Origin: Oscillospiraceae bacterium
Lineage (GTDB): Bacteria > Bacillota > Clostridia > Oscillospirales > Oscillospiraceae
Direction of reading: 5' to 3'
NCBI GenBank assembly: GCA_020025515.1
Contig: JAHHRZ010000004.1
Coordinates: 1 to 64,000, forward strand
DNA: 64,000 nt
A model generated the notes under the pieces. That model saw only the letters and a list, made by a program, of their open reading frames with translations. It made no database searches and was not told the origin of the DNA. Position numbers and translations under genes: made by a program. The stretch's first letter is position 1, and each line of letters opens with the position of its first letter. Positions 26,324 to 35,155 of the stretch are shown here, piece by piece.

Positions 26324-26992
26324 TCAGTCCTCCAGTTTATACCCCATGCCCCGAACGGTATGGATGTATCTGGGATTTTTGGGGTCCGGTTCAATTTTTT
26401 CGCGGAGGCGTTTGATGTAGACAGTCAAAGTGTTATCTCCCACAAAATCACCGGCACAGTCCCAGATCTCCTCCAGTAAAATATCACGGGTCAGTATCTG
26501 CCCGCGCCGATTCAGGAACAGCAAAAGGAGCTTGTATTCCAGGGCGGAGAGATAAAGATCCTGTCCGTTTCGTGTGACAGAACCCTTGTCCATATCCACC
26601 ACCATATCTCCCAGACTGACGGTTCGCTGACGCTTGCCCGTTCTGCGCAGAACGCTTCGGATGCGGGAAACCAGCTCTCTGGGTCGAAAGGGTTTTGCAA
26701 TATAGTCATCAGCCCCCATGTCCAGGCCCGTTACCACGCTGTATTCATCGCCGGAGGCGGTCAGGAAAATCACCGGAATCCCTAACCGCTTTGCGTGTGT
26801 GCATACCGCAAAGCCATTGCCTTCCGAAAGAGAAATGTCTACCAGTGTCAAGTCCGGGCGCTGGGCTTCCAGCATCGAAATGGCATCGCTTTGACCTGTG
26901 GCTGATAAAACATGAAAGTTCTCACTGGCAAGGAAACTGCTCAGTGTCCGAATGATTGCAGGGTCGTCTTCTACAAGCAATAATTGATCCAT
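26324..26992 (-). CDS. OmpR-family response regulator
   Basis: A 222-residue regulator. The receiver domain (1-115) has the acidic pair ED near residue 8, the phospho-acceptor Asp in LTLVDISLSEGNG, Thr in VIFLTASGD and Lys in YIAKPFRP. The winged-helix DNA-binding domain (about 130-222) has DNTLTVYIKRLREKI and YIHTVRGMGYKLE. The start at 26992 is chosen for GGAGGG six bases upstream. It probably activates the ABC genes through the 11-bp repeats. Confidence 0.95.
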   Translation of the reverse strand: MDQLLLVEDDPAIIRTLSSFLASENFHVLSATGQSDAISMLEAQRPDLTLVDISLSEGNGFAVCTHAKRLGIPVIFLTASGDEYSVVTGLDMGADDYIAKPFRPRELVSRIRSVLRRTGKRQRTVSLGDMVVDMDKGSVTRNGQDLYLSALEYKLLLLFLNRRGQILTRDILLEEIWDCAGDFVGDNTLTVYIKRLREKIEPDPKNPRYIHTVRGMGYKLED

Positions 26993-27105
26993 TGTAATCC
27001 CTCCATTTTCCCTATCATAGCATGTTTGCGCAGACATTTCCATTACAGTTTTGTCACTTTTTCAGTGCGCAGCCTGCGATCTCATAAGGAAAGTACCGGG
27101 GGTTC

Positions 27106-27134
27106 TTGCATCCTGAGAAGAGATTGGCTATAAT
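27106..27134 (+). promoter_or_regulatory. Promoter of the LytTR regulator operon
   Basis: TTGCAT (27106-27111), a 17-bp spacer and perfect TATAAT (27129-27134). Confidence 0.7.
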
Positions 27135-27160
27135 GTGGGAAGAAGAAAGAGGGTGAATCA

Positions 27161-27859
27161 ATGTCCTATCGTGTTGCGATTTGTGATGACAGTATAACGG
27201 ATGCCGGGTATGTGCAGGAACTTCTGACATTATGGGCAGAGAATCGGCAGGTTGAGATTCAGACAGAGATGTTTTGCAATGGAGAGGCCTTTCTGTTTCA
27301 CTATGCAGATGACAAAGCCTATGATATTCTCCTGCTGGATATTGAGATGGGGGCCATGGACGGTGTGACCATGGCCAAACGGGTGCGGCAGGACAATGAG
27401 GCGGTGCAGATCGTGTTTATTACCGGATATTCTGACTATATCGCAGAGGGATATGAAGTGGCGGCGCTTCATTATCTGATGAAGCCGGTGAATCAGGATA
27501 AGCTGTTTGCGGTGCTGGATCGGGCGCTGGAAAAGCGAAAGCAGAATGACCGCTGCTTATTTTTGGGGCTGTCCGGCGAAATGGTGCGGCTGCCCTTTTA
27601 CGAGATCCGCTATCTGGATGTCCACCAGAACTATGTCACCGTCCATGGAAAGCAGGACTATACCGTGAAACGCACATTAGGCGATTTTGAGAAAGAACTG
27701 GATGACCGATTCTGCCGAATCGGCAGAGGGATGATTCTCAATCTGAAATATATACGGCGGGTTACAAAAACAGAGGTGCATCTGTCAGATGGTACGGTCC
27801 TTTCTCTGCCCAGAGGAGCCTATGAGCCACTGAACCGTGCTATCATTGCCCATACATAG
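27161..27859 (+). CDS. LytTR-family response regulator (AgrA/LytR type)
   Basis: A 232-residue regulator. The receiver domain (1-125) has CDDS near residue 9, Asp in DILLLDIEMGAMDG, a Thr in VFITGYSD and Lys in YLMKPVNQ. The LytTR DNA-binding domain (about 135-230) has IRYLDVHQNYVTVHG, DFEKELDDRFCRIGRGMILN and a YIRRVTKTEVHLSDGT strand. It would act with the GHKL kinase two genes downstream. A 21-bp-spaced direct repeat ahead of the ABC exporter genes (29512-29542) is its likely target. Confidence 0.94.
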   Translation: MSYRVAICDDSITDAGYVQELLTLWAENRQVEIQTEMFCNGEAFLFHYADDKAYDILLLDIEMGAMDGVTMAKRVRQDNEAVQIVFITGYSDYIAEGYEVAALHYLMKPVNQDKLFAVLDRALEKRKQNDRCLFLGLSGEMVRLPFYEIRYLDVHQNYVTVHGKQDYTVKRTLGDFEKELDDRFCRIGRGMILNLKYIRRVTKTEVHLSDGTVLSLPRGAYEPLNRAIIAHT

Positions 27860-27884
27860 AGAACTTTATGGAGGGAGAACATCT

Positions 27885-28796
27885 ATGAACGAATATCGGA
27901 CAATTACGGAAGAGGAGTTTGCGGAAATTGCACCGGCCTTGGAAAAATGCGATATTTTCGGCCCGGAGAGCGTCTGCCGCTTCGTGGATACAAAGCTGGA
28001 AAAGACTTATCATGTCTACCTCCTAAAAGGCGAAACCAAAACTGTTCTGAAAAAGAGCGGCAGTGCCAATGGTGACGCAGCTGTATACGCACGCTACTTT
28101 GAAACCCACGACTTTGCAGTTCCCCGGATTTTAGATAGCTTCACCCTGGGGGAAGCGTCCTTTGTGCGGATGGAGTTTGTCAATGGCTCAGATGCCAGAG
28201 GATGCACCCCGGAGGAGGGCGAAAGAATCGGCTGGGAGCTTGCAAAAATCCAGAGTTATTATCTGACGGCTGGAGGACACACAGACCAGGCCGATTCCTA
28301 TTTTCAACGGAATCTGTTCGACCGATTCCAAAAGATCAAGGACCATTTTCAGGATGCCGAAGAGGTCTTTTCTTATGTGGAGCAAAGATTTTTTAGGGCC
28401 CCTCAGACCTTGATTCACGATGATCTGCTCCCCATCAATGTGTTTGTGAAGGGTCAGAAGGTTTGGTTTGTAGACTGGGAATATGCGCAGATACTGCCCT
28501 ATTTTCTGGATCTTGCCCGATTTGCATTCATTTACGATCAGGACGGGAACCTTTTTATTTCCCGGGAAACCGCCGGGGCTTTTTTGCGGTGCTACTATGA
28601 AAAAATGCAGGAACATCCCGGCTTTTCCATCAGCTGGAAGCAGTTTAAGCTGGATACCGCGGTTTCCGCTTTTTGCCAGTATGTGCTGTTTCTGTCCTTC
28701 TGTGAGGATGCAGAGCAGATGAAGACCAGCGTGGATTATAGGTATCTCAGAAGCATTATAGACTACATTCAAGCACAAGGACTTCCCTGCATATAG
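27885..28796 (+). CDS. Aminoglycoside/choline phosphotransferase-like protein
   Basis: A 303-residue protein with the APH/ChoK kinase-like core: a nucleotide lobe with TKTVLKKSGSAN, the catalytic loop IHDDLLPINVFV (Brenner motif HxDxxxxN) and WFVDWEYAQILPYFLDLARF (the metal-binding Asp). GGAGGGAGAAC lies before the ATG at 27885, and the frame upstream of that has no site. It stands between a response regulator and its presumed kinase, which is an unusual place. The substrate could be a small alcohol, aminoglycoside-like or sugar molecule, and none can be chosen from sequence. Confidence 0.85.
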   Translation: MNEYRTITEEEFAEIAPALEKCDIFGPESVCRFVDTKLEKTYHVYLLKGETKTVLKKSGSANGDAAVYARYFETHDFAVPRILDSFTLGEASFVRMEFVNGSDARGCTPEEGERIGWELAKIQSYYLTAGGHTDQADSYFQRNLFDRFQKIKDHFQDAEEVFSYVEQRFFRAPQTLIHDDLLPINVFVKGQKVWFVDWEYAQILPYFLDLARFAFIYDQDGNLFISRETAGAFLRCYYEKMQEHPGFSISWKQFKLDTAVSAFCQYVLFLSFCEDAEQMKTSVDYRYLRSIIDYIQAQGLPCI

Positions 28797-28818
28797 AGAA
28801 GCCGGTCAGGAGAGAAAA

Positions 28819-29481
28819 ATGTCCCTGTTTTCAAAACAAATCGACAAACGAATCGCAGCCTATCAGCGGGAGCTGATTGAAACCCACTATCAGGAAGTAG
28901 AAAACATGTACCGTCAGATTCGGGGCTGGCGGCACGACTATCGCAACCATATTCAGACCATGAAGGTTCTGGCGGCCAATGGAGACCTGGATTCCATAAA
29001 GAGCTATCTGGATGAGCTGGACACCGATCTCAGCACAGTGGACACAGTGGTAAAGACCGGAAACAGTATGGCAGATGCAATTTTAAACAGCAAAATATCC
29101 CTGGCCAAGTCAAAAAACATTATGGTGCATGTGGATGCCCATATCCCGGTGAAGCTCAAAATGTCGGAGCTGGATCTGTGCTGTATCATCGGCAATCTCT
29201 TTGACAATGCCATTGATGCAAGCCTGTCTCTACCAGAGGAGGAGCGGCTGATCCGGGTGTATATGGATATGAAAAACACCCAGCTCTATATCTCCTTCAC
29301 CAATTTCACAGCCACGGGAAAAATGGAAAAGGTGGGAAAGCTGTTCAGGACCACGAAAGGGGACGGCCATGGGTTTGGGCTCGTTCGGATGGATAACATC
29401 GTGGAGCGCCTGGACGGCTACCTCAGCCGAAACAGCGAAGACGGAGCCTTCACAACCGAAATTTTGATCCCGCAGGTGTGA
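28819..29481 (+). CDS. GHKL-domain histidine kinase without membrane segments
   Basis: A 220-residue kinase with a helical dimerisation region including the H box WRHDYRNHIQTM (His39), the N box NLFDNAIDAS and the G boxes GHGFGLVRMDN. This is the AgrC/VirS-type catalytic part, but the multi-span sensor domain usually found at the N-terminus is absent. It therefore works in the cytosol or borrows a sensor from a partner. The gap to the upstream APH-like gene is 22 bases, so it belongs to one operon with the LytTR regulator. Confidence 0.9.
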   Translation: MSLFSKQIDKRIAAYQRELIETHYQEVENMYRQIRGWRHDYRNHIQTMKVLAANGDLDSIKSYLDELDTDLSTVDTVVKTGNSMADAILNSKISLAKSKNIMVHVDAHIPVKLKMSELDLCCIIGNLFDNAIDASLSLPEEERLIRVYMDMKNTQLYISFTNFTATGKMEKVGKLFRTTKGDGHGFGLVRMDNIVERLDGYLSRNSEDGAFTTEILIPQV

Positions 29482-29511
29482 CCATGCCGGAGGAAGAGGG
29501 CTGCATTTGCA

Positions 29512-29576
29512 ATTCGTCCCCCAATTTGAACGATTCGTCCCCAGAATCATCCGGGGACGAATTTTTATGCTATGAT
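29512..29576 (+). promoter_or_regulatory. Direct and inverted repeats with extended -10 ahead of the ABC exporters
   Basis: ATTCGTCCCC occurs at 29512-29521 and again at 29533-29542, exactly 21 bases apart. This matches the two-repeat, two-helical-turn layout of LytTR sites. An inverted copy (GGGGACGAAT, 29553-29562) makes a 10-bp hairpin with the second copy and is followed by TTTT, so it can also terminate the upstream operon. TATGAT (29571-29576) with TG one base upstream is an extended -10 lacking a -35, as expected for an activated promoter. Confidence 0.65.
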
Positions 29577-29595
29577 ACCCCCAGAGGTGAGGACA

Positions 29596-31419
29596 TTGAA
29601 AAAAATGAAAAAACCAAAGTATAACATGGTCCAGAACATTGGGTTTATGTTACGAAGAGCATGGAACATACGCAAAAGCGTTCTGGTGCTGTGTGTGGTG
29701 TACGCTGCATTGGAAGTGGGAATCAGTCTGGCACAGCTATTCATTGCACCGGCTGTATTGGAAAAGGTGGAGCAACTGGCGCCGCTGACCCAGCTCCTTG
29801 GAACCATTGGGGTGTTTTCCCTGGCTTTGGTTCTTCTGAATGGATTGCGAGAGTATTTGAATTTGAATACAATATTTGGTCGCATTGACATTCGTCTCAG
29901 TATTATCAAAGACATCAACCATAAGGCGTGCATTACATCCTATCCCAATACCCGTGACCCTAAAATTCTGAAAATGTATGAAAATGCATTAAAAGCTGCC
30001 AGTGGTAATGATGATCCGACCGAATATATCTGGACAACGCTGACCTCTTTGCTGCTGAACATCACGGGTTTTTTCATTTACTTAACGCTGCTGTCCGGGC
30101 TGAACATCGCCTTGAGCGTGATCGTGGTGGTGACCACCACAGCCGGTTTTTTTGTCACCCGATATGTAAACGAGTGGGCATACCGTCATCGGGAAGAGGA
30201 AGCGGAATTTTACAAAAAGATGGGCTATATCCAAAAAAAGACGGAGTCGGTAGCCTTGGCGAAAGACATCCGTATTTTTGGTCTGGGGCCGTGGCTGAAC
30301 ACGATTTATGAAGGCACTTTAAATTTGTACGATGCCTTCATTATGCGAAAAGAGAAAAAGTACATTTTGGCCTGTGCTGCGGATGTGGTGCTTGGGCTTT
30401 GCCGAAACGGGATTGCCTATCTGTACTTGATCCATTTGACCTTAAACAACAACCTTGCCGCTTCTGAATTTCTGCTCTACTTCACCGCCTTCAGCGGATT
30501 CTCCGAATGGGTTACAGGAATTCTGAACGAATGTGCTGCGCTGCATAAAGAGAGCATCGGTATTTCCGGTGTTCAGGAATATCTGAATCTGCCGGAACTA
30601 TTTTGTTTTGAGGGCGGCGTGCCCATTCCCAAAGCGGAGCGCTATGAACTGCGTTTGGAAAATGTCACCTTCAGCTATCCCAACACGGATAAGGAAATCC
30701 TTCACAACCTAAATCTGACCATTCACCCCGGGGAGAAACTGGCGGTTGTGGGCCTGAACGGTGCAGGTAAGACAACTCTGGTAAAGCTCCTGTGCGGCTT
30801 CTACGATCCGGATGAGGGACGGGTCCTTCTCAATGGCACTGATATTCGGAAATTCAATCGCAGAGAGTACTATGCCATGTTCTCTGCGGTATTTCAGGAA
30901 TTTTCCGATCTGGATATTACGGTGGCCCAGACGGTTTCCCAGACCGTTGACCACATTGATATGGAACGGGTCAAAGACTGCGTCGAAAAGGCGGGCCTGA
31001 CTCAGACCATAGAGGAATTGCCGCAGGGCTATGAAACCCACTTGGGGAAGAAAGTGTATCTGGACGGCGTCCAGCTGTCCGGTGGACAGAATCAGCGGCT
31101 GATGCTGGCCAGAGCTTTGTATAAAGACGGCCCCATTCTGGTTCTGGACGAACCCACCGCCGCTCTGGATCCCATCGCAGAAAATGACATTTATACAAAA
31201 TACAGCGAGATGACAGCAGGGAAAACCTCCGTTTTCATCTCCCACCGACTGGCATCTACCCGTTTTTGCGACCGAATCCTTTTTCTGAAGGATGGCGTCA
31301 TTGCAGAAGAGGGAACCCACGACAGCCTTATGCAGTTGGGCGGCGGATATGCCAAGCTGTTTGAGGTGCAGGCACGCTATTATCAGGAAGGATGGAATCA
31401 CGATGGGGAAGAAATCTGA
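29596..31419 (+). CDS. ABC exporter half-transporter (permease-ATPase fusion) 1
   Basis: A 607-residue type I exporter half. About six membrane helices cover residues 20-330. The ATPase domain covers about 355-590, with Walker A VGLNGAGKTTLVKLLCG, signature LSGGQNQRLMLARAL, Walker B ILVLDEPTAALDP and switch His in FISHRLAS. The frame opens at 29572, but that ATG lies inside the TATGAT promoter. AGGTG at 29585-29589 points to the TTG at 29596. It overlaps the next half-transporter by 17 bases, so they probably form a heterodimer. The cargo is unknown. Confidence 0.92.
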   Translation: MKKMKKPKYNMVQNIGFMLRRAWNIRKSVLVLCVVYAALEVGISLAQLFIAPAVLEKVEQLAPLTQLLGTIGVFSLALVLLNGLREYLNLNTIFGRIDIRLSIIKDINHKACITSYPNTRDPKILKMYENALKAASGNDDPTEYIWTTLTSLLLNITGFFIYLTLLSGLNIALSVIVVVTTTAGFFVTRYVNEWAYRHREEEAEFYKKMGYIQKKTESVALAKDIRIFGLGPWLNTIYEGTLNLYDAFIMRKEKKYILACAADVVLGLCRNGIAYLYLIHLTLNNNLAASEFLLYFTAFSGFSEWVTGILNECAALHKESIGISGVQEYLNLPELFCFEGGVPIPKAERYELRLENVTFSYPNTDKEILHNLNLTIHPGEKLAVVGLNGAGKTTLVKLLCGFYDPDEGRVLLNGTDIRKFNRREYYAMFSAVFQEFSDLDITVAQTVSQTVDHIDMERVKDCVEKAGLTQTIEELPQGYETHLGKKVYLDGVQLSGGQNQRLMLARALYKDGPILVLDEPTAALDPIAENDIYTKYSEMTAGKTSVFISHRLASTRFCDRILFLKDGVIAEEGTHDSLMQLGGGYAKLFEVQARYYQEGWNHDGEEI

Positions 31420-33283
31420 GAAAATTACATTGCGTGAAGCCTTCGGGATTCACTATAGAGCATTTCAGGACATCCGAAAGTATTGTCCCGGAACTTTTTT
31501 GGTAACGGCCCTTCATTCCGTTATCCGTGCTCTGAGCCCCTATGTGACCATTTATTTGTCTGCCCGGATCCTAAACGAGCTGGCAGGGCCCAGAAGAGGG
31601 GAGGTACTGTGGCCGCTGGTGCTGCTTGCCATTGGAAGCACGGCACTGCTGGCTCTGCTCAGCGGAATTCTTTTTCGCTATAAAGTTGCCATGGGTGCCA
31701 GGTACGGAGCCAGAAAGAATCACATCTTTGCGGATAAGATGCTGTCTATGGACTATGCGGACATCGACAAAACCGAAACCCATGATACCTTATCCAAAAT
31801 TAAGCAAGGTGAGAACTGGCAGGGTTGGGGATTCAACCGGCTTTTCCGATTCTTTTCCGATTTCCTTCAAAGTGTATTTGGCATTTTGGGAGCCATCGCA
31901 TTGACGGTCAGCCTGTTTATGATGCAGGTTCCTGAAACGGCAGGGGCATTGACGGTTCTGAATCATCCTGTTTTTATTTTGGTATTTATTGCAGCACTTG
32001 CTTTTGCGGCTGGATTAAGTCCAATGTGTAAGAATAAAGTAGTGAAATATGAGGTATCCTGCACAGAAGATGCACTTTTTGGTAATCGTCTTTTCATTGC
32101 GTTCGGATATATGTCCAGCGAACCGTCAAGGGCGTCGGATATTCGGATGCATAACCAGCAGGTGATCGCACGGCACTATATGGATATGGACAATGCCTTT
32201 AGTGTTGTAGGAAAAATGTCAAAGCTTGCAGCAGGCCCGGCAGGAGCGTGGAACGCCGCTTCTGGCTGCATCAGTGCGGGACTGACCGGCATGGTATATG
32301 TGTTTGTCTGCCTGAAAGCCTGGGCAGGTGCATTCAGTGTGGGTTCTGTGAGCCAGTATGTGGGAGCGGTCACAGCTCTTTCCAAAAACATCTCCTTGCT
32401 GCTTGAAACCGTTGGAACCATGAAAGGCAATGTGCCGTTTATGAAAACCACATATCAGTTTTTGGACATTCCCAATACCATGTATCAGGGAAGCCTCACC
32501 ACGGAGAAACGGGCGGACCGAAACTATGAAGTGGAGTTTCAGGATGTTTCTTTCAAATATCCGGGCTCCAGCCAATGGTCCCTGCGCCATGTGAACATGA
32601 AGTTCCAGATCGGCAAACGCCTGGCGGTGGTGGGAGAAAATGGCTCCGGAAAGACCACCTTTATTAAATTGCTTTGCAGACTCTATGATCCCCAGGAGGG
32701 ACAGATTTTGCTCAATGGCATTGACATTCGGAAATATAACTACCGGGATTATATGGATGTGTTCTCTGTGGTGTTTCAGGACTTTCAGCTGCTTTCTCAG
32801 CCCTTGGGTGCCAATGTGGCAGGCAGTTCGACCTACGATCGGGAGCGGGTCCGAAAAGCATTGACGGATGCAGGATTTGCGCAGCGGCTTGAGACCATGC
32901 CCCAGGGACTGGACACCTATTTGTATAAGGATTTGGAAGCATCCGGTGTGGAGGTATCCGGCGGCGAGGCGCAGAAGATTGCCATTGCCCGGGCACTGTA
33001 TAAAGATGCACCCTTTATCATTCTGGATGAACCCACCGCAGCCCTGGACCCCATTGCAGAGGCGGAAATTTACAGCAAGTTCAACGAGATTGCCGGAGAC
33101 AAGACTGCTATTTATATCAGTCACCGCCTGTCCTCCTGTAAGTTCTGCGACGAAATTCTGGTGTTCCATGCAGGAGAGCTGATTCAGCGGGGAACCCATG
33201 AAGGACTTCTTGCGGACGAAAACGGAAAGTACTGCCAGCTGTGGAATGCCCAGGCACAGTATTACACCCAAAAAGCCGTATAA
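31403..33283 (+). CDS. ABC exporter half-transporter (permease-ATPase fusion) 2
   Basis: A 626-residue partner of the preceding gene. Membrane region about 35-345, ATPase about 380-610: Walker A VVGENGSGKTTFIKLLC, signature VSGGEAQKIAIARAL, Walker B FIILDEPTAALDP, switch His in YISHRLSS. The start follows AGGAAGGA, ten bases before the ATG. Both nucleotide-binding sites look complete, unlike many heterodimers in which one is degenerate. A terminator closes the operon. Confidence 0.93.
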   Translation: MGKKSEKITLREAFGIHYRAFQDIRKYCPGTFLVTALHSVIRALSPYVTIYLSARILNELAGPRRGEVLWPLVLLAIGSTALLALLSGILFRYKVAMGARYGARKNHIFADKMLSMDYADIDKTETHDTLSKIKQGENWQGWGFNRLFRFFSDFLQSVFGILGAIALTVSLFMMQVPETAGALTVLNHPVFILVFIAALAFAAGLSPMCKNKVVKYEVSCTEDALFGNRLFIAFGYMSSEPSRASDIRMHNQQVIARHYMDMDNAFSVVGKMSKLAAGPAGAWNAASGCISAGLTGMVYVFVCLKAWAGAFSVGSVSQYVGAVTALSKNISLLLETVGTMKGNVPFMKTTYQFLDIPNTMYQGSLTTEKRADRNYEVEFQDVSFKYPGSSQWSLRHVNMKFQIGKRLAVVGENGSGKTTFIKLLCRLYDPQEGQILLNGIDIRKYNYRDYMDVFSVVFQDFQLLSQPLGANVAGSSTYDRERVRKALTDAGFAQRLETMPQGLDTYLYKDLEASGVEVSGGEAQKIAIARALYKDAPFIILDEPTAALDPIAEAEIYSKFNEIAGDKTAIYISHRLSSCKFCDEILVFHAGELIQRGTHEGLLADENGKYCQLWNAQAQYYTQKAV

Positions 33284-33287
33284 AAAC

Positions 33288-33334
33288 AGCACCGATGTTT
33301 GGAGTACCAAGAATCCAAGCATCGGTGCTTTTTT
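33288..33334 (+). terminator. Terminator after the ABC exporter pair
   Basis: AGCACCGATG (33288-33297) pairs with CATCGGTGCT (33320-33329) and leads into a T run. Confidence 0.85.
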
Positions 33335-33416
33335 CACTGGAGCGGTCAGAAGGAAACACCGGAAATAAAATTTGAACCAACCGGCACGATTTAGGCACAC
33401 ATCAAGTATTGTCCAT

Positions 33417-33444
33417 TTGTATCTGACCTTCCGGATGATATACT
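33417..33444 (+). promoter_or_regulatory. Promoter of the patatin-like gene
   Basis: TTGTAT (33417-33422) and TATACT (33439-33444) are separated by 16 bp. Confidence 0.55.
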
Positions 33445-33499
33445 TAAGCGTATAAAGAAGCACATATCACCGGTAGATTGTATGGAGGAATCAAGAACT

Positions 33500-34342
33500 A
33501 TGAAAATTGGTGTGGTTGATGTAGGCGGCGGCTATCGTGGCATCTATGCGGCAGGCGTGCTGGATTATTGCCTGGATCGGGACATCCGTTTTGACTTGGG
33601 CATTGGGGTTTCCGCAGGCAGTGCCAACCTGATTTCCTATGTGGCAGGGCAGGTGCGGCGGAACTATCAGTTTTACACAGAGTACGGACTTCGTAAAGAG
33701 TACGCAGGGGCTAAAAACTTTATCACAAAGAGAAGCTTTATTGACTTAGATTACGCCGGCAGCACCCTCAGCAATTCGGACGGGGAATACCCCATTGATT
33801 TTCCGGCCATGGTAAAAAATCCTATGGAGCTGTATGTGGTGGCAACGGAGGCAGAGACGGGGAAAACGAAATACTTCGAGAAGGGTGATATTTCTCAGGA
33901 TAACTATGACGTGATGAAGGCTTCCTGCGCCATTCCTTTTGTCTGTCATCCCTACCCCGTGGGGGAAACCTTCTATTTTGATGGAGCACTGGCAGATCCT
34001 GTACCGGTACAGAAAGCCTTTGCGTTGGGGTGTGACAAGGTCATTGTTCTGCTGACAAAGCCGGAAAGCGAGATTCGGACTTCTGAGAAGGATGAGAGAA
34101 TGGCACATCTGATTCGCCGCCATTATCCGGAGGCGGCAAAACAGCTGTGCCAACGGGCGAATCTCTATAATGCGGGGGTTGCCGCAGCAAAAGAATATGC
34201 GCTGGAGGGAAAAGCACTGATTGTGGCCCCGGACGATACCTGTGGTGTACGCACCTTGACCAGAGATAAGACGGCCTTAGACCGCCTCTATCAGAAAGGG
34301 TATGTAGACGGCAAAAAGATTGAGGCGTTCCTGGCAGGATGA
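33500..34342 (+). CDS. Patatin-like phospholipase
   Basis: A 280-residue cytosolic acyl hydrolase with a Ser/Asp dyad. GGGYRGIYAAGVLDY supplies the oxyanion glycines, GVSAGS the nucleophile elbow and FDGALADP the Asp. This is the YjjU-like bacterial patatin group, which cleaves acyl chains from lipids. An ATG 18 bases upstream exists, but GGAGG overlaps it, so the ATG at 33500 (11 bases after GGAGG) is used. It is transcribed alone. Confidence 0.92.
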   Translation: MKIGVVDVGGGYRGIYAAGVLDYCLDRDIRFDLGIGVSAGSANLISYVAGQVRRNYQFYTEYGLRKEYAGAKNFITKRSFIDLDYAGSTLSNSDGEYPIDFPAMVKNPMELYVVATEAETGKTKYFEKGDISQDNYDVMKASCAIPFVCHPYPVGETFYFDGALADPVPVQKAFALGCDKVIVLLTKPESEIRTSEKDERMAHLIRRHYPEAAKQLCQRANLYNAGVAAAKEYALEGKALIVAPDDTCGVRTLTRDKTALDRLYQKGYVDGKKIEAFLAG

Positions 34343-34373
34343 GGTAGAGAAGGAAGACAGAAGATTGATTGAT

Positions 34374-34400
34374 TTAGCACTCTTTTCAAAAGAGTGCTAA
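34374..34400 (+). promoter_or_regulatory. CIRCE operator (HrcA site)
   Basis: TTAGCACTC (34374-34382), nine bases, then GAGTGCTAA (34392-34400): an exact match to the CIRCE consensus bound by the heat-shock repressor HrcA. It lies about 195 bases before hsp20, so HrcA likely represses hsp20 at normal temperature. No clear -35/-10 pair could be fixed around it. Confidence 0.95.
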
Positions 34401-34594
34401 ATTTCATATCTTATTCATAATTAGATCACATAAAAGACATGATTCAGGAGTATAACAATAATTGAAAAGAAAAGGAGTTGAGAGCCAATGGGCTAACAAA
34501 GATTTCCGACGAACAGCGACCTTGTCGGATGAAATTGAAAAGGGCGGCATAATTGATATGACAAATGAGACAATGGAATTTGGAGGTATTTATT
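34401..34594 (+). other. hsp20 leader with a possible broken small ORF
   Basis: About 195 nt lie between CIRCE and hsp20. AAAGGAG at about 34473 precedes ATG GGC TAA, which stops at once. Dropping one G would give a 37-codon peptide (MANKDFRRTATLSDEIEKGG and on) whose stop overlaps the hsp20 ATG. It is either a shifted small gene or chance. A 14-codon frame from the ATG at 34558 also runs into hsp20. Confidence 0.35.
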
Positions 34595-35053
34595 ATGTTT
34601 GAACTTACACGCAGAAACAACAATCACCAGGTAAACACATATAATCCTTTCCGTGAAATCGAAGATTTTGAGCGGAGCTTCTTTGGGGATCCGTTTTCTA
34701 ATTTCTTTGGCCTTCAGGACTTGGCAGAGTTCAAGACGGATGTAACGGATGAAGGAGACCACTATCTGCTGGAAGCAGATCTTCCTGGTTTTGATAAGAA
34801 GGACATTCACCTGAGTCTCAGCGGCGATACCCTGACCGTTCAGGCAGAGCGCCATTCCAAGAACGAAGAGAAGGACAAAAAGGGCCAGGTGGTTCGGATG
34901 GAGCGCTCTTACGGTTCCTACAGCCGTAAGTTTAATGTAGCGCAGATCGACACCGATCACATCAAGGCGGCATATGAGGACGGGGTCCTGAAGCTGACGC
35001 TACCGAAGCGCAATACAGAGCTGCCTGAGTCCAGAGTGTTGGAAATTGAATAA
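34595..35053 (+). CDS. Hsp20/alpha-crystallin small heat-shock protein
   Basis: A 152-residue ATP-independent holdase that binds unfolding proteins in large oligomers. The alpha-crystallin domain spans about 45-140, beginning FKTDVTDEGDHYLLEADLPG, with AYEDGVLKLTLPK (the A-x-x-x-G-V-L motif) and a C-terminal VLEIE tail carrying an I/V-x-I-like anchor. The start at 34595 follows GGAGG, and an upstream in-frame ATG lacks a site. Control by HrcA through CIRCE is strongly suggested. Confidence 0.95.
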   Translation: MFELTRRNNNHQVNTYNPFREIEDFERSFFGDPFSNFFGLQDLAEFKTDVTDEGDHYLLEADLPGFDKKDIHLSLSGDTLTVQAERHSKNEEKDKKGQVVRMERSYGSYSRKFNVAQIDTDHIKAAYEDGVLKLTLPKRNTELPESRVLEIE

Positions 35054-35096
35054 GCTGGAAAGGGGGAACTTCCCCTTTCCCGGCCTTGGATTAGAT

Positions 35097-35153
35097 AAAA
35101 AGACGGTTCCAGACCGGGAGTGCGGAAAGCCTCCGATTTGGAACCGTCTTTTT
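35097..35153. terminator. Bidirectional terminator between hsp20 and the Opp-type operon
   Basis: AAAAAGACGGTTCCA (35097-35111) pairs perfectly with TGGAACCGTCTTTTT (35139-35153), giving T tails on both strands. A second GC-rich hairpin (35057-35080) follows hsp20 directly. Confidence 0.85.
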
Positions 35154-35155
35154 AT

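Noticed and set aside
29572..29595. ATG at 29572 as the start of the first exporter gene
   Set aside because: It lies within the TATGAT promoter element, upstream of the AGGTG ribosome binding site. The TTG at 29596 fits better.
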